Shown here piece after piece: positions 16,786 to 25,702 of a DNA stretch of 64,000 nt (position 1 is its first letter; every line of letters begins with the position of its first letter). Under the pieces are notes generated by a model. It was not told the DNA's origin and made no database searches. It saw only the letters and a list, made by a program, of their open reading frames with translations. The stretch spans positions 1-64,000 of the forward strand of contig JADJXA010000016.1 in the NCBI GenBank assembly GCA_016716065.1. The letters are read 5' to 3'. The position numbers and the translations under genes were made by a program. This stretch comes from Candidatus Leptovillus gracilis. Lineage in GTDB: Bacteria > Chloroflexota > Anaerolineae > Promineifilales > Promineifilaceae.

Positions 16786-18204
16786 CTAGCTTTTTAATCC
16801 GGCCAGCCGCAGGCCATCTTGCAAAATATCCGGCACACGCTCCTGGTGGGTGGTCTCGCAGTAGACGCGCAGCACCGGTTCCGTGCCGCTAAAGCGCACC
16901 AGCAGCCAGCCGCCGTCTTCCATGATGAATTGGTGGCCGTCCACCGTCACAATATCCGTCACCTTTAGCCCGCCGATGGTCGCCGGGCGGGCGGCGTCTA
17001 CGCGAGCCAGGATTTCTGCCCGACGCTCGGCGGCGAAGGTGCTGTCTATACGGTCGTAATAATGTGGCCCCACCAGACCAAACAGCGTGTCCAGCAGTTC
17101 AGACGGTTTTTTGCCCGTGCGCACCATCATGTCCAAGAAGTACAGCGCCGCCAGAATGCCATCACGCTCCGGCACGTGGCCGCGAAAGGCGTAGCCGCCG
17201 CTCTCCTCGCCGCCGATCATGGCGTCTACTTCGATCATTTTGGGGGCGATGTATTTGAAGCCGACGCCGGTTTCATGCACCGGCACGCCATAGAGATGGG
17301 CCAGTTTGTTCAGCATTTTGGTGGTGGAAATGGTTTTGACGATGGGGCCACGCTCACCGCGCAGTTCCAGGAAGTAATAGCCCATCAGCCCATAAACGCG
17401 CAGTTGGTCCATAAACGCGCCGTTTTCGTCGCCAAAGCCCACCCGGTCGGCGTCGCCGTCGTTGATGACGGTGACATCGGCGAGGATGTCGCGGGCGTAG
17501 GCCAGGCCGTGATCCACGTTAGGCGGGATGGGTTCGGGGCGGGTCATGTGGGGGTAGATGGGGTTGCGCTGGTTGTGAATTTCGTGGATTTGCGTGTCGC
17601 CGGGGGAAAGCAGGCGGGGCAGCCAGCCGGCGCCGTTGCCCCACATGGCGTCGTAGGCCACGTTGAAGCCAGCCCGTTTGATGGGTTCTACGTCTATCAG
17701 GCGGTGCAGTTGGGCCTCGTAGGCCAGACCGGCGTCGAACAGGGTGATGAGGCCATCACTGACCGCGTCGTCGAATTTTGGATTGGAAACGGCCGTACTC
17801 GGCGGTATCAGCCCCTCAATCTTCTTCAGGTCCGCCGGAGCAATCGCCCCACCTTGCGGGTCGCGCACCTTAAAGCCGCAGTCCCAAAACGGATTGTGGC
17901 TGGCGGTGATGTTCACCGCGCCACCCGCCTGTTTATCCACCACAGCGTAAGAGATGGCCGGGGTCGGCGTCGGCCCATCCGTCAGCCAGACATGAATGCC
18001 ATTGGCGGCAATCACTTCGGCCGCCGCCTGAGCGAAATATTCCGCCTGAAACCGTTTGTCGTGGCCGATGACGATGCCCTGGGGGGCACGGCCGTTTTGC
18101 TGCAAAAAAGTGGCAAACCCCTGCGCGCAGCGGCGCACATTGGCAAATGTATAGTCATCACCAATACGCGCCCGCCAACCATCCGTGCCAAATTGAATCG
18201 TCAT
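16786..18204 (-). CDS. Phosphoglucomutase/phosphomannomutase family protein
   Basis: A 472-residue alpha-D-phosphohexomutase. The catalytic phospho-Ser is S102 in NITASHNPFWDCG; the metal loop is DGDADRVGF; the sugar-binding loop is GGEESGGYAF; and the phosphate-binding site is VRFSGTEPVLRVY. All four active-site motifs are intact. It converts hexose-6-P and hexose-1-P, feeding nucleotide-sugar synthesis. ATG 18204 is chosen with AGGAGGG upstream; a GTG at 18210 is also in frame. The next gene upstream is gmd, so it may supply mannose-1-P for GDP-mannose. Glucose versus mannose specificity is not clear. Confidence 0.92.
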   Translation of the reverse strand: MTIQFGTDGWRARIGDDYTFANVRRCAQGFATFLQQNGRAPQGIVIGHDKRFQAEYFAQAAAEVIAANGIHVWLTDGPTPTPAISYAVVDKQAGGAVNITASHNPFWDCGFKVRDPQGGAIAPADLKKIEGLIPPSTAVSNPKFDDAVSDGLITLFDAGLAYEAQLHRLIDVEPIKRAGFNVAYDAMWGNGAGWLPRLLSPGDTQIHEIHNQRNPIYPHMTRPEPIPPNVDHGLAYARDILADVTVINDGDADRVGFGDENGAFMDQLRVYGLMGYYFLELRGERGPIVKTISTTKMLNKLAHLYGVPVHETGVGFKYIAPKMIEVDAMIGGEESGGYAFRGHVPERDGILAALYFLDMMVRTGKKPSELLDTLFGLVGPHYYDRIDSTFAAERRAEILARVDAARPATIGGLKVTDIVTVDGHQFIMEDGGWLLVRFSGTEPVLRVYCETTHQERVPDILQDGLRLAGLKS

Positions 18205-18297
18205 AAACACCCTCCTGAAATTGCGGATTGCGGATTACAGATTACAGAACCAGGAGCGATTTCCCTGTCTCCCTCTCTCCCTGTCTCCCTGTCTCCC

Positions 18298-19272
18298 CTA
18301 CATCGCCGTCTGTCCATCACGAATCATGTCCAGGTCGGCCTTAACCATCATACGGACCAGCTCGGAGAAGGTCACGGTGGGTTCCCAACCCAACTTGCGC
18401 CCCGCCTTGTCTGGATCACCCACCAGCAAATCTACCTCGGCCGGCCGCATAAAACGCTCGTCTTGCACCACATACCTACGCCAATCCAGGTCCACATAAC
18501 CAAAGGCTTCCTGCAAGAATTCTTCCACCGAGTGGGTTTCGCCGGTAGCCACCACATAATCATCTGGTTTGTCCTGCTGCAACATCAGCCACATCGCCTG
18601 CACATAATCGCCGGCGAAGCCCCAATCGCGGCGGGCATCCAGATTGCCCAGGCGCAGCTCATGGGCCAACCCCAATTTGATCTGGGCGACATGGTTGGTG
18701 ATTTTGCGAGTGACAAATTCCAGGCCGCGGCGCGGCGATTCGTGGTTAAACAAAATGCCGGAGGTGGCGTGTAAATCATAACTTTCGCGGTAGTTGATGG
18801 TGATCCAGTGGCCGTACACCTTGGCCACGCCATATGGACTGCGCGGATAAAAGGGCGTCGTCTCGCGCTGCGGCACTTCAACGACTTTGCCGAACATTTC
18901 GCTGGAACTGGCCTGGTAAAAACGAATTTGGGGGTTCACGATGCGGATGGCGTCTAACACCCGCGTCACGCCCAGACCGGTCACATCACCGGTAAAGACG
19001 GGTTGGTTCCAGGAGGTCTGCACAAAAGATTGCGCCGCCAGGTTGTACACCTCGTCCGGCTTGTATTCTTCCAAAATGTGAATGAGGGAAATCTGGTCCC
19101 CCAGATCACCGGGGACCAGGGTGATTTTGTCCTGAATGTGCTGAACACGGTGGAAATTAACGGTGCTGGTACGGCGCACCATGCCGACGACGGTATAGCC
19201 TTTGTTTAATAATAATTCGGCCAGGTATGAACCATCCTGACCGGTAATGCCTGTGATGAGCGCTGTGGGCAT
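18298..19272 (-). CDS. gmd: GDP-mannose 4,6-dehydratase
   Basis: A 324-residue short-chain dehydrogenase of the sugar-nucleotide class. The NADP-binding start is ALITGITGQDGSYLAELLL, and RRTSTVNFHRVQ is a Gmd hallmark. The catalytic triad includes SSSEMFG and YGVAKVYGHW (Tyr and Lys), and the GDP site has LGNLDARRDWGFAGDYV. It makes GDP-4-keto-6-deoxy-mannose, the precursor of GDP-fucose, GDP-rhamnose and related sugars. No epimerase or reductase partner is adjacent. AAAGGAGAAAG precedes the start. It probably shares transcription with the downstream phosphohexomutase, separated by 93 bp. Confidence 0.94.
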   Translation of the reverse strand: MPTALITGITGQDGSYLAELLLNKGYTVVGMVRRTSTVNFHRVQHIQDKITLVPGDLGDQISLIHILEEYKPDEVYNLAAQSFVQTSWNQPVFTGDVTGLGVTRVLDAIRIVNPQIRFYQASSSEMFGKVVEVPQRETTPFYPRSPYGVAKVYGHWITINYRESYDLHATSGILFNHESPRRGLEFVTRKITNHVAQIKLGLAHELRLGNLDARRDWGFAGDYVQAMWLMLQQDKPDDYVVATGETHSVEEFLQEAFGYVDLDWRRYVVQDERFMRPAEVDLLVGDPDKAGRKLGWEPTVTFSELVRMMVKADLDMIRDGQTAM

Positions 19273-19340
19273 CTTCTTTCTCCTTTCTAAGTAACTGCCA
19301 GGGTTGGCTGGTGGATTGGTCTAATCTCTAGACTGGGTCA

Positions 19341-19437
19341 CGTATTCGGTAATCCGTATTCCGTATTCGGTAATCCGCAGGTGGGGTTTCTGGCAAATGC
19401 CAACGAGAAACGGCTTGCGGACTTCGGTTTACGGCTG
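19341..19437 (+). repeat. Interspersed repeat with CCGTAATCCG-like ends, copy 1
   Basis: Begins CGTATTCGGTAATCCGTA and ends CGGACTTCGGTTTACGGCTG. A related element lies inverted at 60801-60922 with the same two ends. The interiors share only patches (GGGGTTT..GCAAA). Confidence 0.55.
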
Positions 19438-19548
19438 TTAGATCAATCTTAAACTCCAGTTAGGGGATTATAGCCCAGGGAGGAGGATGGGTAAAACGGC
19501 CGTACCACAGCGTCAGCCAATGGCATAACAAACGTAGGCGTTCAGTGG

Positions 19549-20841
19549 CTACTCGACCCGCTGAATATGCGCGCCGAGCGTCTTCAATTTTTGCTCAATG
19601 CGCTCATAGCCGCGATCAATTTGGCCGATGTTGTGGATGACGCTGGTTCCTTCGGCGCACAAAGCGGCCAACACCAGCGCCATGCCGGCGCGAATGTCTG
19701 GGCTGGGCACACCTTGCGGGCTGGCGTGCAGTTGGCTTGGCCCCTCAATAATCACGCGATGCGGATCACAAATCACCACGCGCGCGCCCATAAAAGTCAG
19801 GTTATCCACAAAGAAGAAGCGGCTCTCATACATCCAATCGTGCAGCAGCACCGAACCCTGCGCCTGGGTAGCGATGACGACGGCGATACTCATCAGGTCG
19901 GCCGGGAAGCCAGGCCAGGGCAGTGGTTTAATCTGCAAAATACGCCCGCCCAGCGCCGAGGCGATGCGTAAAGGCTGGTCGGCGGGCACAAACACGTCTT
20001 GCCCGTCCACTTCCCAAACGACGCCCAGCTTTTCATACACCAGCCGGATCATGCCCAGGACCTGGGGGTCGGCGTTTTTGATGCGGATTTCGCCGCCGGT
20101 GACGGCCGCTGCGCCAATAAAACTGCCCACTTCCATAAAATCCGCGCCGATGGTGTATTCCGTGCCGCTTAAGCGTTCCACACCTTCAATGGTCAACCGG
20201 TTGGTGCCGATGCCTTCAATGTGCGCCCCCATCTGGTTAAGAAAGTGGCACAGGTCGCGCACGTGGGGTTCGCAAGCGGCGTTGTCTATGATGGTTTGGC
20301 CGGGGGAGACAACGGCCGTCATCACCGTATTCTCTGTCGCCGTCACGCTCGCTTCGGCTTGCAGGTAATAGCCGGCGCCGGCCAGCCTGTCCGCCTTCAT
20401 ACGAAAGATGCCCCGGTCTACCAGCTCCACCCGCGTGCCCAGCGCTTCCAGGCCACAAATCAGGGTGTCTAACGGCCGTCCGCCAATCACGTCCCCGCCC
20501 GGCAGCGGCAGCACCACCTCGCCCATACGCGCCACCATCGGCCCAGAAAACACAAACGACGCCCGTGTGCGGCCGGCCAGCAAACTGTCCAGTTCTGTCT
20601 TGTGGATGCGCTGCGCGTGAACCCGCCAGCTTCCCGGCGACAATTCTGTCACCTCCACGCCCAGGTCACGCAAGATCAGAATCGTATTGCGCACATCCTG
20701 AATATCCGGGATATTGTGCAGCACTACTGGCTCATCCGTTAAAATGCAAGCGGGCAGCAGCTTCAGCGCCGCGTTTTTATTGCCGCTAACGGTGATGGTT
20801 CCTTGCAGGGGAAATCCGCCCTCGATGACAAATTTGTTCAT
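19549..20841 (-). CDS. murA: UDP-N-acetylglucosamine 1-carboxyvinyltransferase, Asp-type active site
   Basis: A 430-residue MurA that commits UDP-GlcNAc to peptidoglycan synthesis using PEP. It opens FVIEGGFPLQGTITVSGNKNAAL with catalytic K22, has RTRASFVFSGPMVARMGEV, and ends with RAGMALVLAALCAEGTSVI and the DRGYERIEQKL tail. The active-site loop reads LPLPGGDVIGGRPLD: residue 117 is Asp where E. coli has the fosfomycin-alkylated Cys115. Asp at this site is known to keep activity and give natural fosfomycin resistance (Mycobacterium, Chlamydia, Borrelia). The presence of MurA supports a peptidoglycan-containing cell. Confidence 0.95.
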   Translation of the reverse strand: MNKFVIEGGFPLQGTITVSGNKNAALKLLPACILTDEPVVLHNIPDIQDVRNTILILRDLGVEVTELSPGSWRVHAQRIHKTELDSLLAGRTRASFVFSGPMVARMGEVVLPLPGGDVIGGRPLDTLICGLEALGTRVELVDRGIFRMKADRLAGAGYYLQAEASVTATENTVMTAVVSPGQTIIDNAACEPHVRDLCHFLNQMGAHIEGIGTNRLTIEGVERLSGTEYTIGADFMEVGSFIGAAAVTGGEIRIKNADPQVLGMIRLVYEKLGVVWEVDGQDVFVPADQPLRIASALGGRILQIKPLPWPGFPADLMSIAVVIATQAQGSVLLHDWMYESRFFFVDNLTFMGARVVICDPHRVIIEGPSQLHASPQGVPSPDIRAGMALVLAALCAEGTSVIHNIGQIDRGYERIEQKLKTLGAHIQRVE

Positions 20842-21235
20842 GATTATTTCCCAATTTTGGGGACCAGTTGCTCCACCGCCAACTCACCCATGTCCGGCGC
20901 GACGCACTCTTGGGAGTGAGTCACATCACTGCGCTGCCGGGCAGCAGCCAGGTCCAGGTTTTTAAGCTCGCCGACTACTGCTGGCGATTGTAACCAGCGG
21001 CGGCGCGCCGGGCAAACAATGAACACCCTACGCCAGCTTATTCTCCTTTGTGGCACATTGAAGACGCCCACGAGCAGGCAACAGCGACAAGGAAGCGTGG
21101 CTGGCGCAACCTGCGTTAAACGCCAGCAGATGGCTGCGACGAACATAGTCGTGCGGTTTCGTGGCGCGTTTAAGTCGTCCGGCAAAACGGTAGGAAAACG
21201 GCAGTTTCCCCCCCACTATCTCTCCCTCCCAATCA
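20842..21235. other. Intergenic region between murA and the UvrA-like gene
   Basis: No convincing gene. Small open frames on both strands lack ribosome sites, composition typical of the genome or recognisable motifs. The region must contain the murA promoter (minus strand), but I could not pick out clear boxes. Confidence 0.4.
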
Positions 21236-23479
21236 TCATACATACTGGCTTGTGAGCGACTGTGTGGCCGTCTTCAAGTCAGTCGGCGTGCCTTCAAACA
21301 TCACCTGTCCACCCTTGCTGCCGCCTTCCGGCCCCAGGTCAATGATCCAATCGGCATTGCGTACCACGTCCATGTTATGCTCAATCACAATCACCGTGTT
21401 GCCGTCGTCCACCAGCTTGTTCATGACCGCCAGCAAGTGGGCCGTGTCCGACTTGTGCAAGCCGGTAGTCGGCTCGTCCATCACGTAGATGCTGCCTTCC
21501 TTATGCAGTTGGCTGGCCAGCTTGATGCGCTGGCACTCGCCGCCGGAGAGTGTGTTGAGCGGCTGGCCGAGGGTCAGGTAGTCCAGGCCGACGTCGCTCA
21601 TCGTTTGCAGCTTACGGATAATCTCCGGGATGGTGAAAAATTCCAGCGCCTGCCTGACGGTCATCTCCAACACATCAACGATAGATTTGCCGTCCAGCTT
21701 GTAATCCAGCACCTCGTCTTTGAAGCGCTTGCCGCCGCACACCTCGCAAGGGGATTTCACGCTTTCAAAGAAGGAGAGATCGGTGTACACCACGCCCAGG
21801 CCATTACAATTCTCGCACGCTCCCTTCGAGTTGAAACTGAACAAGCCGGCGTTCACCTTATTGGCCTGGGCGAAGGCCTGGCGCATATCGTCCATGATGC
21901 CGGTGTAAGTGGCCGGGTTGGAGCGTGGATTCGTACCTACCGCCGATTGGTCAACCACGATGGCATCGGGGAACTGCGCCACAAATGCCTCGCCAATCAG
22001 CGAACTCTTGCCGGAACCGGCGACGCCAGTCACCAGCGTCAGCACACCCACCGGGATGTTCACGCTCACGTTCTTCAGGTTGTTGATGCTCACCTGGCTC
22101 AACTGCAAATGCTCTTTGGCCTGGCGGCACGTATCCTTGATGGGCATCGCCTCTTTCATGGAATTGCCGGTCAGCGTATCGGCCTTCAGCAAACCGTCAT
22201 AGCTGCCTTCATAGACGATCTCGCCGCCCCCCGCGCCGGCGTGCGGGCCGAGGTCTACAATGTGGTCGGCCACCTTGATCACATCCGGGTCGTGCTCGAC
22301 AACCAACACCGTGTTGCCCATGTCACGCAGTTTTTGCAGCATTTCATTGAGTTGGTGGATGTCGCGCGGGTGCAAGCCCACGCTAGGCTCGTCGAAGATG
22401 TACATCACATCAATCAGGCTGCTGCCCAGGTGTTTGACCAACTTGACGCGCTGCCCTTCGCCGCCGGAGAGGGTATCGGTCTCGCGGTTGAGCGTCAAAT
22501 AATCCAGGCCGATATCAATCAGGTTTTGCAGCCGGCGCACCAGGTCTTCCACAATCTCCTTGGCCCGTTCATCTTTGATCTCTTTGATCACCGCGATCAG
22601 ATCACCCACTTCCATTGAAGAAAGCTCGGCGATGTTACGGCCGTTGATCTGGCAGCTCAGCACAGCCTTGTTTAGACGTGCGCCCTTGCAGGCAGGGCAA
22701 GGGCCTTCGGTGAGGTATTGCCTGATCTTCTCTTGCGTTTTCTCGGAGCGCGTTTTCAGGTCGCGCTCGATGTAGGCGCGGGTGAAATTGGCGATCACGC
22801 CGCGGTAGGTGCGGTTCATGCCGTCATAGTCGAACTTTTGCTCCCCGCCGTAGAGAAGCAGCGCCATTTCTTCCTCGGTGAACTCAGCCAGCTTCTTGTC
22901 GTTGTCGAAGAAGCCGCTGGTTGGGTATATGGTGTCGTCGAAGATCGGCCCCTGGAGCGCCCCTCCGTTTAACGATTTGGATGGATCGTAGAATTTTGCC
23001 ACGATGGGTTGCAGCTTGCGGCCCAGTCCATTGCATTCCGGGCACATGCCGATGGGTTCGTTGAAAGAGAAGACATTGGCATAGCCGACGAAGGGGTCGC
23101 CCATCAGTGCGAACAACTGGCGCAGCAGGGTATAGGTATCGGTAATGGTACCCATGGTGGAATGCGAACCGCCGCCCAGTCGCTTTTGGTCCACGACGAT
23201 GGCCATGCCCAGATTTCGGATCGAATCGGCGTCTGGCCGGGAGTAGCGAGGCAGGAAGGTGCGCACCATCATGCTGAAGTTCTCGTACAGCTGGCGCTGC
23301 GCTTCGGCAGCAATGGTGTCGAAGATGAGGGATGATTTGCCGGAGCCGGACACGCCGGTGAAGATGGTGATCTGGCGTTTGGGAATACGCAGCGTGACGT
23401 TTTTGAGATTGTTTTCGCGCGCGCCGCGGATCTCGATAAATTCTTGCTTTGGGTCTTCAGCCATTGTTGCCTCACTCAT
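21236..23479 (-). CDS. UvrA-like ABC ATPase (short, drug-resistance/DrrC type)
   Basis: A 747-residue tandem ABC protein. Walker A motifs are GVSGSGKSSL near residue 43 and GVAGSGKSSL near residue 485; signatures are LSGGEGQRVKL and LSGGECQRIKL. Zinc-type motifs CPECNGLG, CPACKGARL, CENCNGLG and CEVCGGKRF are all present. It is about 200 residues shorter than housekeeping UvrA (~940), consistent with loss of the UvrB-binding insert, as in DrrC-like UvrA paralogues that protect DNA from intercalating drugs. It overlaps the upstream SRPBCC gene by ATGA and belongs to an ArsR-led operon. Repair versus drug-resistance role is inferred. Confidence 0.88.
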   Translation of the reverse strand: MSEATMAEDPKQEFIEIRGARENNLKNVTLRIPKRQITIFTGVSGSGKSSLIFDTIAAEAQRQLYENFSMMVRTFLPRYSRPDADSIRNLGMAIVVDQKRLGGGSHSTMGTITDTYTLLRQLFALMGDPFVGYANVFSFNEPIGMCPECNGLGRKLQPIVAKFYDPSKSLNGGALQGPIFDDTIYPTSGFFDNDKKLAEFTEEEMALLLYGGEQKFDYDGMNRTYRGVIANFTRAYIERDLKTRSEKTQEKIRQYLTEGPCPACKGARLNKAVLSCQINGRNIAELSSMEVGDLIAVIKEIKDERAKEIVEDLVRRLQNLIDIGLDYLTLNRETDTLSGGEGQRVKLVKHLGSSLIDVMYIFDEPSVGLHPRDIHQLNEMLQKLRDMGNTVLVVEHDPDVIKVADHIVDLGPHAGAGGGEIVYEGSYDGLLKADTLTGNSMKEAMPIKDTCRQAKEHLQLSQVSINNLKNVSVNIPVGVLTLVTGVAGSGKSSLIGEAFVAQFPDAIVVDQSAVGTNPRSNPATYTGIMDDMRQAFAQANKVNAGLFSFNSKGACENCNGLGVVYTDLSFFESVKSPCEVCGGKRFKDEVLDYKLDGKSIVDVLEMTVRQALEFFTIPEIIRKLQTMSDVGLDYLTLGQPLNTLSGGECQRIKLASQLHKEGSIYVMDEPTTGLHKSDTAHLLAVMNKLVDDGNTVIVIEHNMDVVRNADWIIDLGPEGGSKGGQVMFEGTPTDLKTATQSLTSQYV

Positions 23480-23931
23480 ATCGTGGCCAGATAATCGGCG
23501 AGGGTTTCCAGGGCCTGCATGGCCCCGACAATGGCGCCGTACTTCACTGCCTGTTTGCGCTCAACGGCCGTTGCAAACAGCAGCTGCAAGGTGATTTTGG
23601 TTTTCCCATCCTCTTCCGCAAAGGTAATGGTGGTGCGCACAGGCTCAGGGACGTTGGCCCCGTCAGCGCCATACTCGTAGACAAGCCGCGTTGGCTTGTC
23701 TAGCTCGATGAACCTGACTTTGAAGGGCATTGAGGAGCCATTGTGAACAGGCTGGCTATAACGCCAGACGCCGCCGGGTTTCACATCCATCTCGTGTGTG
23801 GCAGCGCCTTTTGGCGCCCACCATTGTTCAATATGCTCTTGCTCCGTAAACGCCGCGAAGACGAGTTCGCGTGGGGCGTCAATCAGTCGCGTGACGACAA
23901 TTTCCCGATCGGCCACTGTTTTTGATGTCAT
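23476..23931 (-). CDS. SRPBCC (AHSA1-like) domain protein
   Basis: A 151-residue START/Bet v1-fold protein with REIVVTRLIDAPRELVFAAFTEQEHIEQWWAPKG, the N-terminal helix-grip motif of the AHSA1-like SRPBCC group, and a C-terminal amphipathic helix. Such proteins bind small hydrophobic ligands in a cavity; many sit beside ArsR regulators. Here it lies between an ArsR gene and a UvrA-like ATPase, with its TGA overlapping the ATG of the latter. The ligand is unknown. Confidence 0.83.
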   Translation of the reverse strand: MTSKTVADREIVVTRLIDAPRELVFAAFTEQEHIEQWWAPKGAATHEMDVKPGGVWRYSQPVHNGSSMPFKVRFIELDKPTRLVYEYGADGANVPEPVRTTITFAEEDGKTKITLQLLFATAVERKQAVKYGAIVGAMQALETLADYLATI

Positions 23932-23944
23932 CTCATTTTCCTTT

Positions 23945-23982
23945 TGCGGTGAGAGTCACTTGCGGAAGTGACTCTCACCGCA
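23945..23982. other. Perfect 16-bp hairpin at the arsR 3' end
   Basis: TGCGGTGAGAGTCACT and AGTGACTCTCACCGCA are separated by 6 nt. The stem overlaps the last codons of the arsR gene and sits before the SRPBCC start. A few T residues flank it on the minus strand only weakly. It could limit downstream expression within the operon. Confidence 0.6.
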
Positions 23983-24304
23983 GGTCTTCTTGAAGCTGGC
24001 GCAAATAAGCTTCCAGGCGGTCGAAGTTTTCTTCCCAATTCTCGCGATAATGCTCCAGCCATTCGGAAGCGTCTTTCAACGGCTTGGCTTTCAATTGGGC
24101 GGGCCGCCACTGGGCTTCACGCCCGCGTTCGATCAATCCGGCATGTTCCAGCACTTTCAGGTGTTTGGAGATGGCCGGCATACTGAGCGCAAACGGCTCG
24201 GCAAGCTCCTTCACTGTTGCCGGCCCCTGCGCAAGCCGCGCCAGCATAGCCCGGCGGGTTGGGTCTGCCAGAGCGGCAAAGGTCAGGCTAAGTGGATCGT
24301 TCAC
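23975..24304 (-). CDS. ArsR/SmtB-family transcriptional regulator
   Basis: A 109-residue winged-helix protein: ALADPTRRAMLARLAQGPATVKELAEPFALSMPAISKHLKVLEHAGLI is the ArsR HTH core. No Cys residues of the metal-sensing type are present, so it belongs to the ArsR group that travels with SRPBCC genes rather than metal sensors. GTG start at 24304 with GAGGTG upstream. First gene of an operon with the SRPBCC and UvrA-like genes. An AT-rich palindrome overlapping its promoter suggests autoregulation. Confidence 0.9.
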   Translation of the reverse strand: MNDPLSLTFAALADPTRRAMLARLAQGPATVKELAEPFALSMPAISKHLKVLEHAGLIERGREAQWRPAQLKAKPLKDASEWLEHYRENWEENFDRLEAYLRQLQEDLR

Positions 24305-24319
24305 AGTCCGAACACCTCG

Positions 24320-24367
24320 TGATTAACTAATTAGCTAAATAGTAAATAAAATTTGACGAAATGTCAA
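24320..24367 (-). promoter_or_regulatory. Promoter and likely operator of the arsR operon
   Basis: Minus-strand TTGACA (24362-24367) and TACTAT (24339-24344) are 17 bp apart, a near-consensus promoter. Just downstream, TTAGCTAATTAGTTAA (24323-24338) is an imperfect AT-rich palindrome of the kind ArsR proteins bind. Operator role is inferred. Confidence 0.8.
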
Positions 24368-24478
24368 GCCGAATTTTTGATAGGCTGGGCTGGCTTTTTG
24401 TTTTTTGACGCAAAGGGAGTTATAGTTTAGAACAAAAGTTCTTTCTTGGGCTGCAAGCGTGTCTTTTAGGAGGCAAAA

Positions 24479-24925
24479 ATGGCTGTTATAGACCTGTATT
24501 TAAGTTTCTCCGGCAACTGTGAAGAGGCGTTTAATTTCTACAAAGCGGTATTTGGCGGCGGCTTTTCCGCGCTAAGCCGCTACAGCGACATGCCCGGGGG
24601 TGAAAACGGGACTGAGGATTCCAACCACGCCTTCGCCGCAACCGACGCCAACAAGATCATGCACATTCGTCTGCCCATTGGCCAGGGAGCTACCTTAATG
24701 GGCAGCGATAGACCGGCCGGAGCGGAAACGGCCGTTGTCGGTGACGTGTTCTCCATTTCCATCGCTCCCGCCAGCGAAGAAGAAGCGCTCAGGATATTCA
24801 ACGAGTTATCAGCCGGCGGCGAAGTGACCATGCCCCTGGAAAAGACTTTTTGGAACGCCCTTTTTGGCACGCTGACCGACAAATTTGGCATCCAATGGAT
24901 GGTCAATTACGAATATGGGCAATAG
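24479..24925 (+). CDS. VOC-family (PhnB-like) protein
   Basis: A 148-residue glyoxalase-fold protein. DLYLSFSGNCEEAFNFYKAVFGG is the PhnB-type opening, and the C-terminal WNALFGTLTDKFGIQWMVN is the second half of the bleomycin-resistance-type fold. Family members bind or modify small electrophilic molecules and are annotated across a wide functional range. AGGAGGCAAAA gives a strong ribosome site. First of five plus-strand genes diverging from the ArsR operon. Confidence 0.85.
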   Translation: MAVIDLYLSFSGNCEEAFNFYKAVFGGGFSALSRYSDMPGGENGTEDSNHAFAATDANKIMHIRLPIGQGATLMGSDRPAGAETAVVGDVFSISIAPASEEEALRIFNELSAGGEVTMPLEKTFWNALFGTLTDKFGIQWMVNYEYGQ

Positions 24926-24991
24926 CCAGACGGCTTCAGCGCTGTAGATCAGCAATGAATAGACAAGTTCATAAGGAAGGCAAACAAAAGC

Positions 24992-25564
24992 ATGAGAAAA
25001 TTAAAACTTCAAGTACAAATGACCGCTGACGGCTACATTGGCGGCCCCAATGGTGAAATGGATTGGGTGACTTTACCCTGGACAGACGACATCAATAACC
25101 ATGTTGACGCCATTTTAGAGTCTGTGGACACCATTGTGTTGGGCCGAAAGCTGGCCGAAGGCTTTATTCCTTATTGGGCAGACGTAGCCGCCGATCCCGG
25201 TAATCCCGAAGTTGAATCAGGCAAGAAATTTACCGATACGCCCAAAGTTGTTTTTTCCAAAACAGTTGAGCAGTCTAAGTGGGAAAACACGGCCGTAGCC
25301 AACGGCGACCTGGTTGAAGAAATCACCAGGCTGAAACAACAAGAGGGCCAGGACATCTGCGCCTTTGGCGGGGCGACTTTTGTTTCGGCTCTCATCAAAC
25401 ATGGGCTGATTGACGAGTATCATCTATTTGTAAACCCGGCGGCCATTGGCAATGGATTGCCCATTTTCCAGCAGCTTGACAGCAGGCAAAATCTGAAATT
25501 AGTAAAATCCGTGGCCTTTGACTGCGGAATTGTTGTCCTCAATTATGAGTTGAAACGCGATTAA
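24992..25564 (+). CDS. Dihydrofolate reductase-like (RibD C-terminal) protein
   Basis: A 190-residue protein with LQVQMTADGYIGGPNGEMDWV at the start, DTIVLGRKLAEGFIPYWA in the middle and the GGATFVSALIKHGLIDEYHLFVNPAAIGNGLPIF end of the DHFR/RibD-C fold. These bind NADPH; true DHFR activity is not implied, since members of this stand-alone group are uncharacterised reductases. AAGGAAGG precedes ATG 24992. It follows a VOC gene and precedes DinB and a second DHFR-like gene. Confidence 0.85.
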   Translation: MRKLKLQVQMTADGYIGGPNGEMDWVTLPWTDDINNHVDAILESVDTIVLGRKLAEGFIPYWADVAADPGNPEVESGKKFTDTPKVVFSKTVEQSKWENTAVANGDLVEEITRLKQQEGQDICAFGGATFVSALIKHGLIDEYHLFVNPAAIGNGLPIFQQLDSRQNLKLVKSVAFDCGIVVLNYELKRD

Positions 25565-25702
25565 AGGAGGCATAATCGTACAGCGGAAATCACCCCAGAC
25601 AATCTCCCAAACTCCTCCGCAAATCCCCGTTAATTCGACTCATTGCAACTGCAAAATCTTTGACAACCCCTTTCAATTTCGGCTTATCCAAGCGAGGAAA
25701 AG

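Noticed and set aside
17062..18774. 570-codon plus-strand frame opposite the phosphohexomutase and gmd genes
   Set aside because: It is entirely antisense to two well-supported genes with all active-site motifs, and its translation has no recognisable domain.
20844..21185. 113-codon minus-strand frame upstream of murA
   Set aside because: No ribosome site or recognisable fold, and it ends at the murA start region; reported only as intergenic.
21377..22618. 413-codon plus-strand frame opposite the UvrA-like gene
   Set aside because: Antisense shadow of a gene with complete ABC motifs; composition is His/Gln/Val-rich and no domain is seen.
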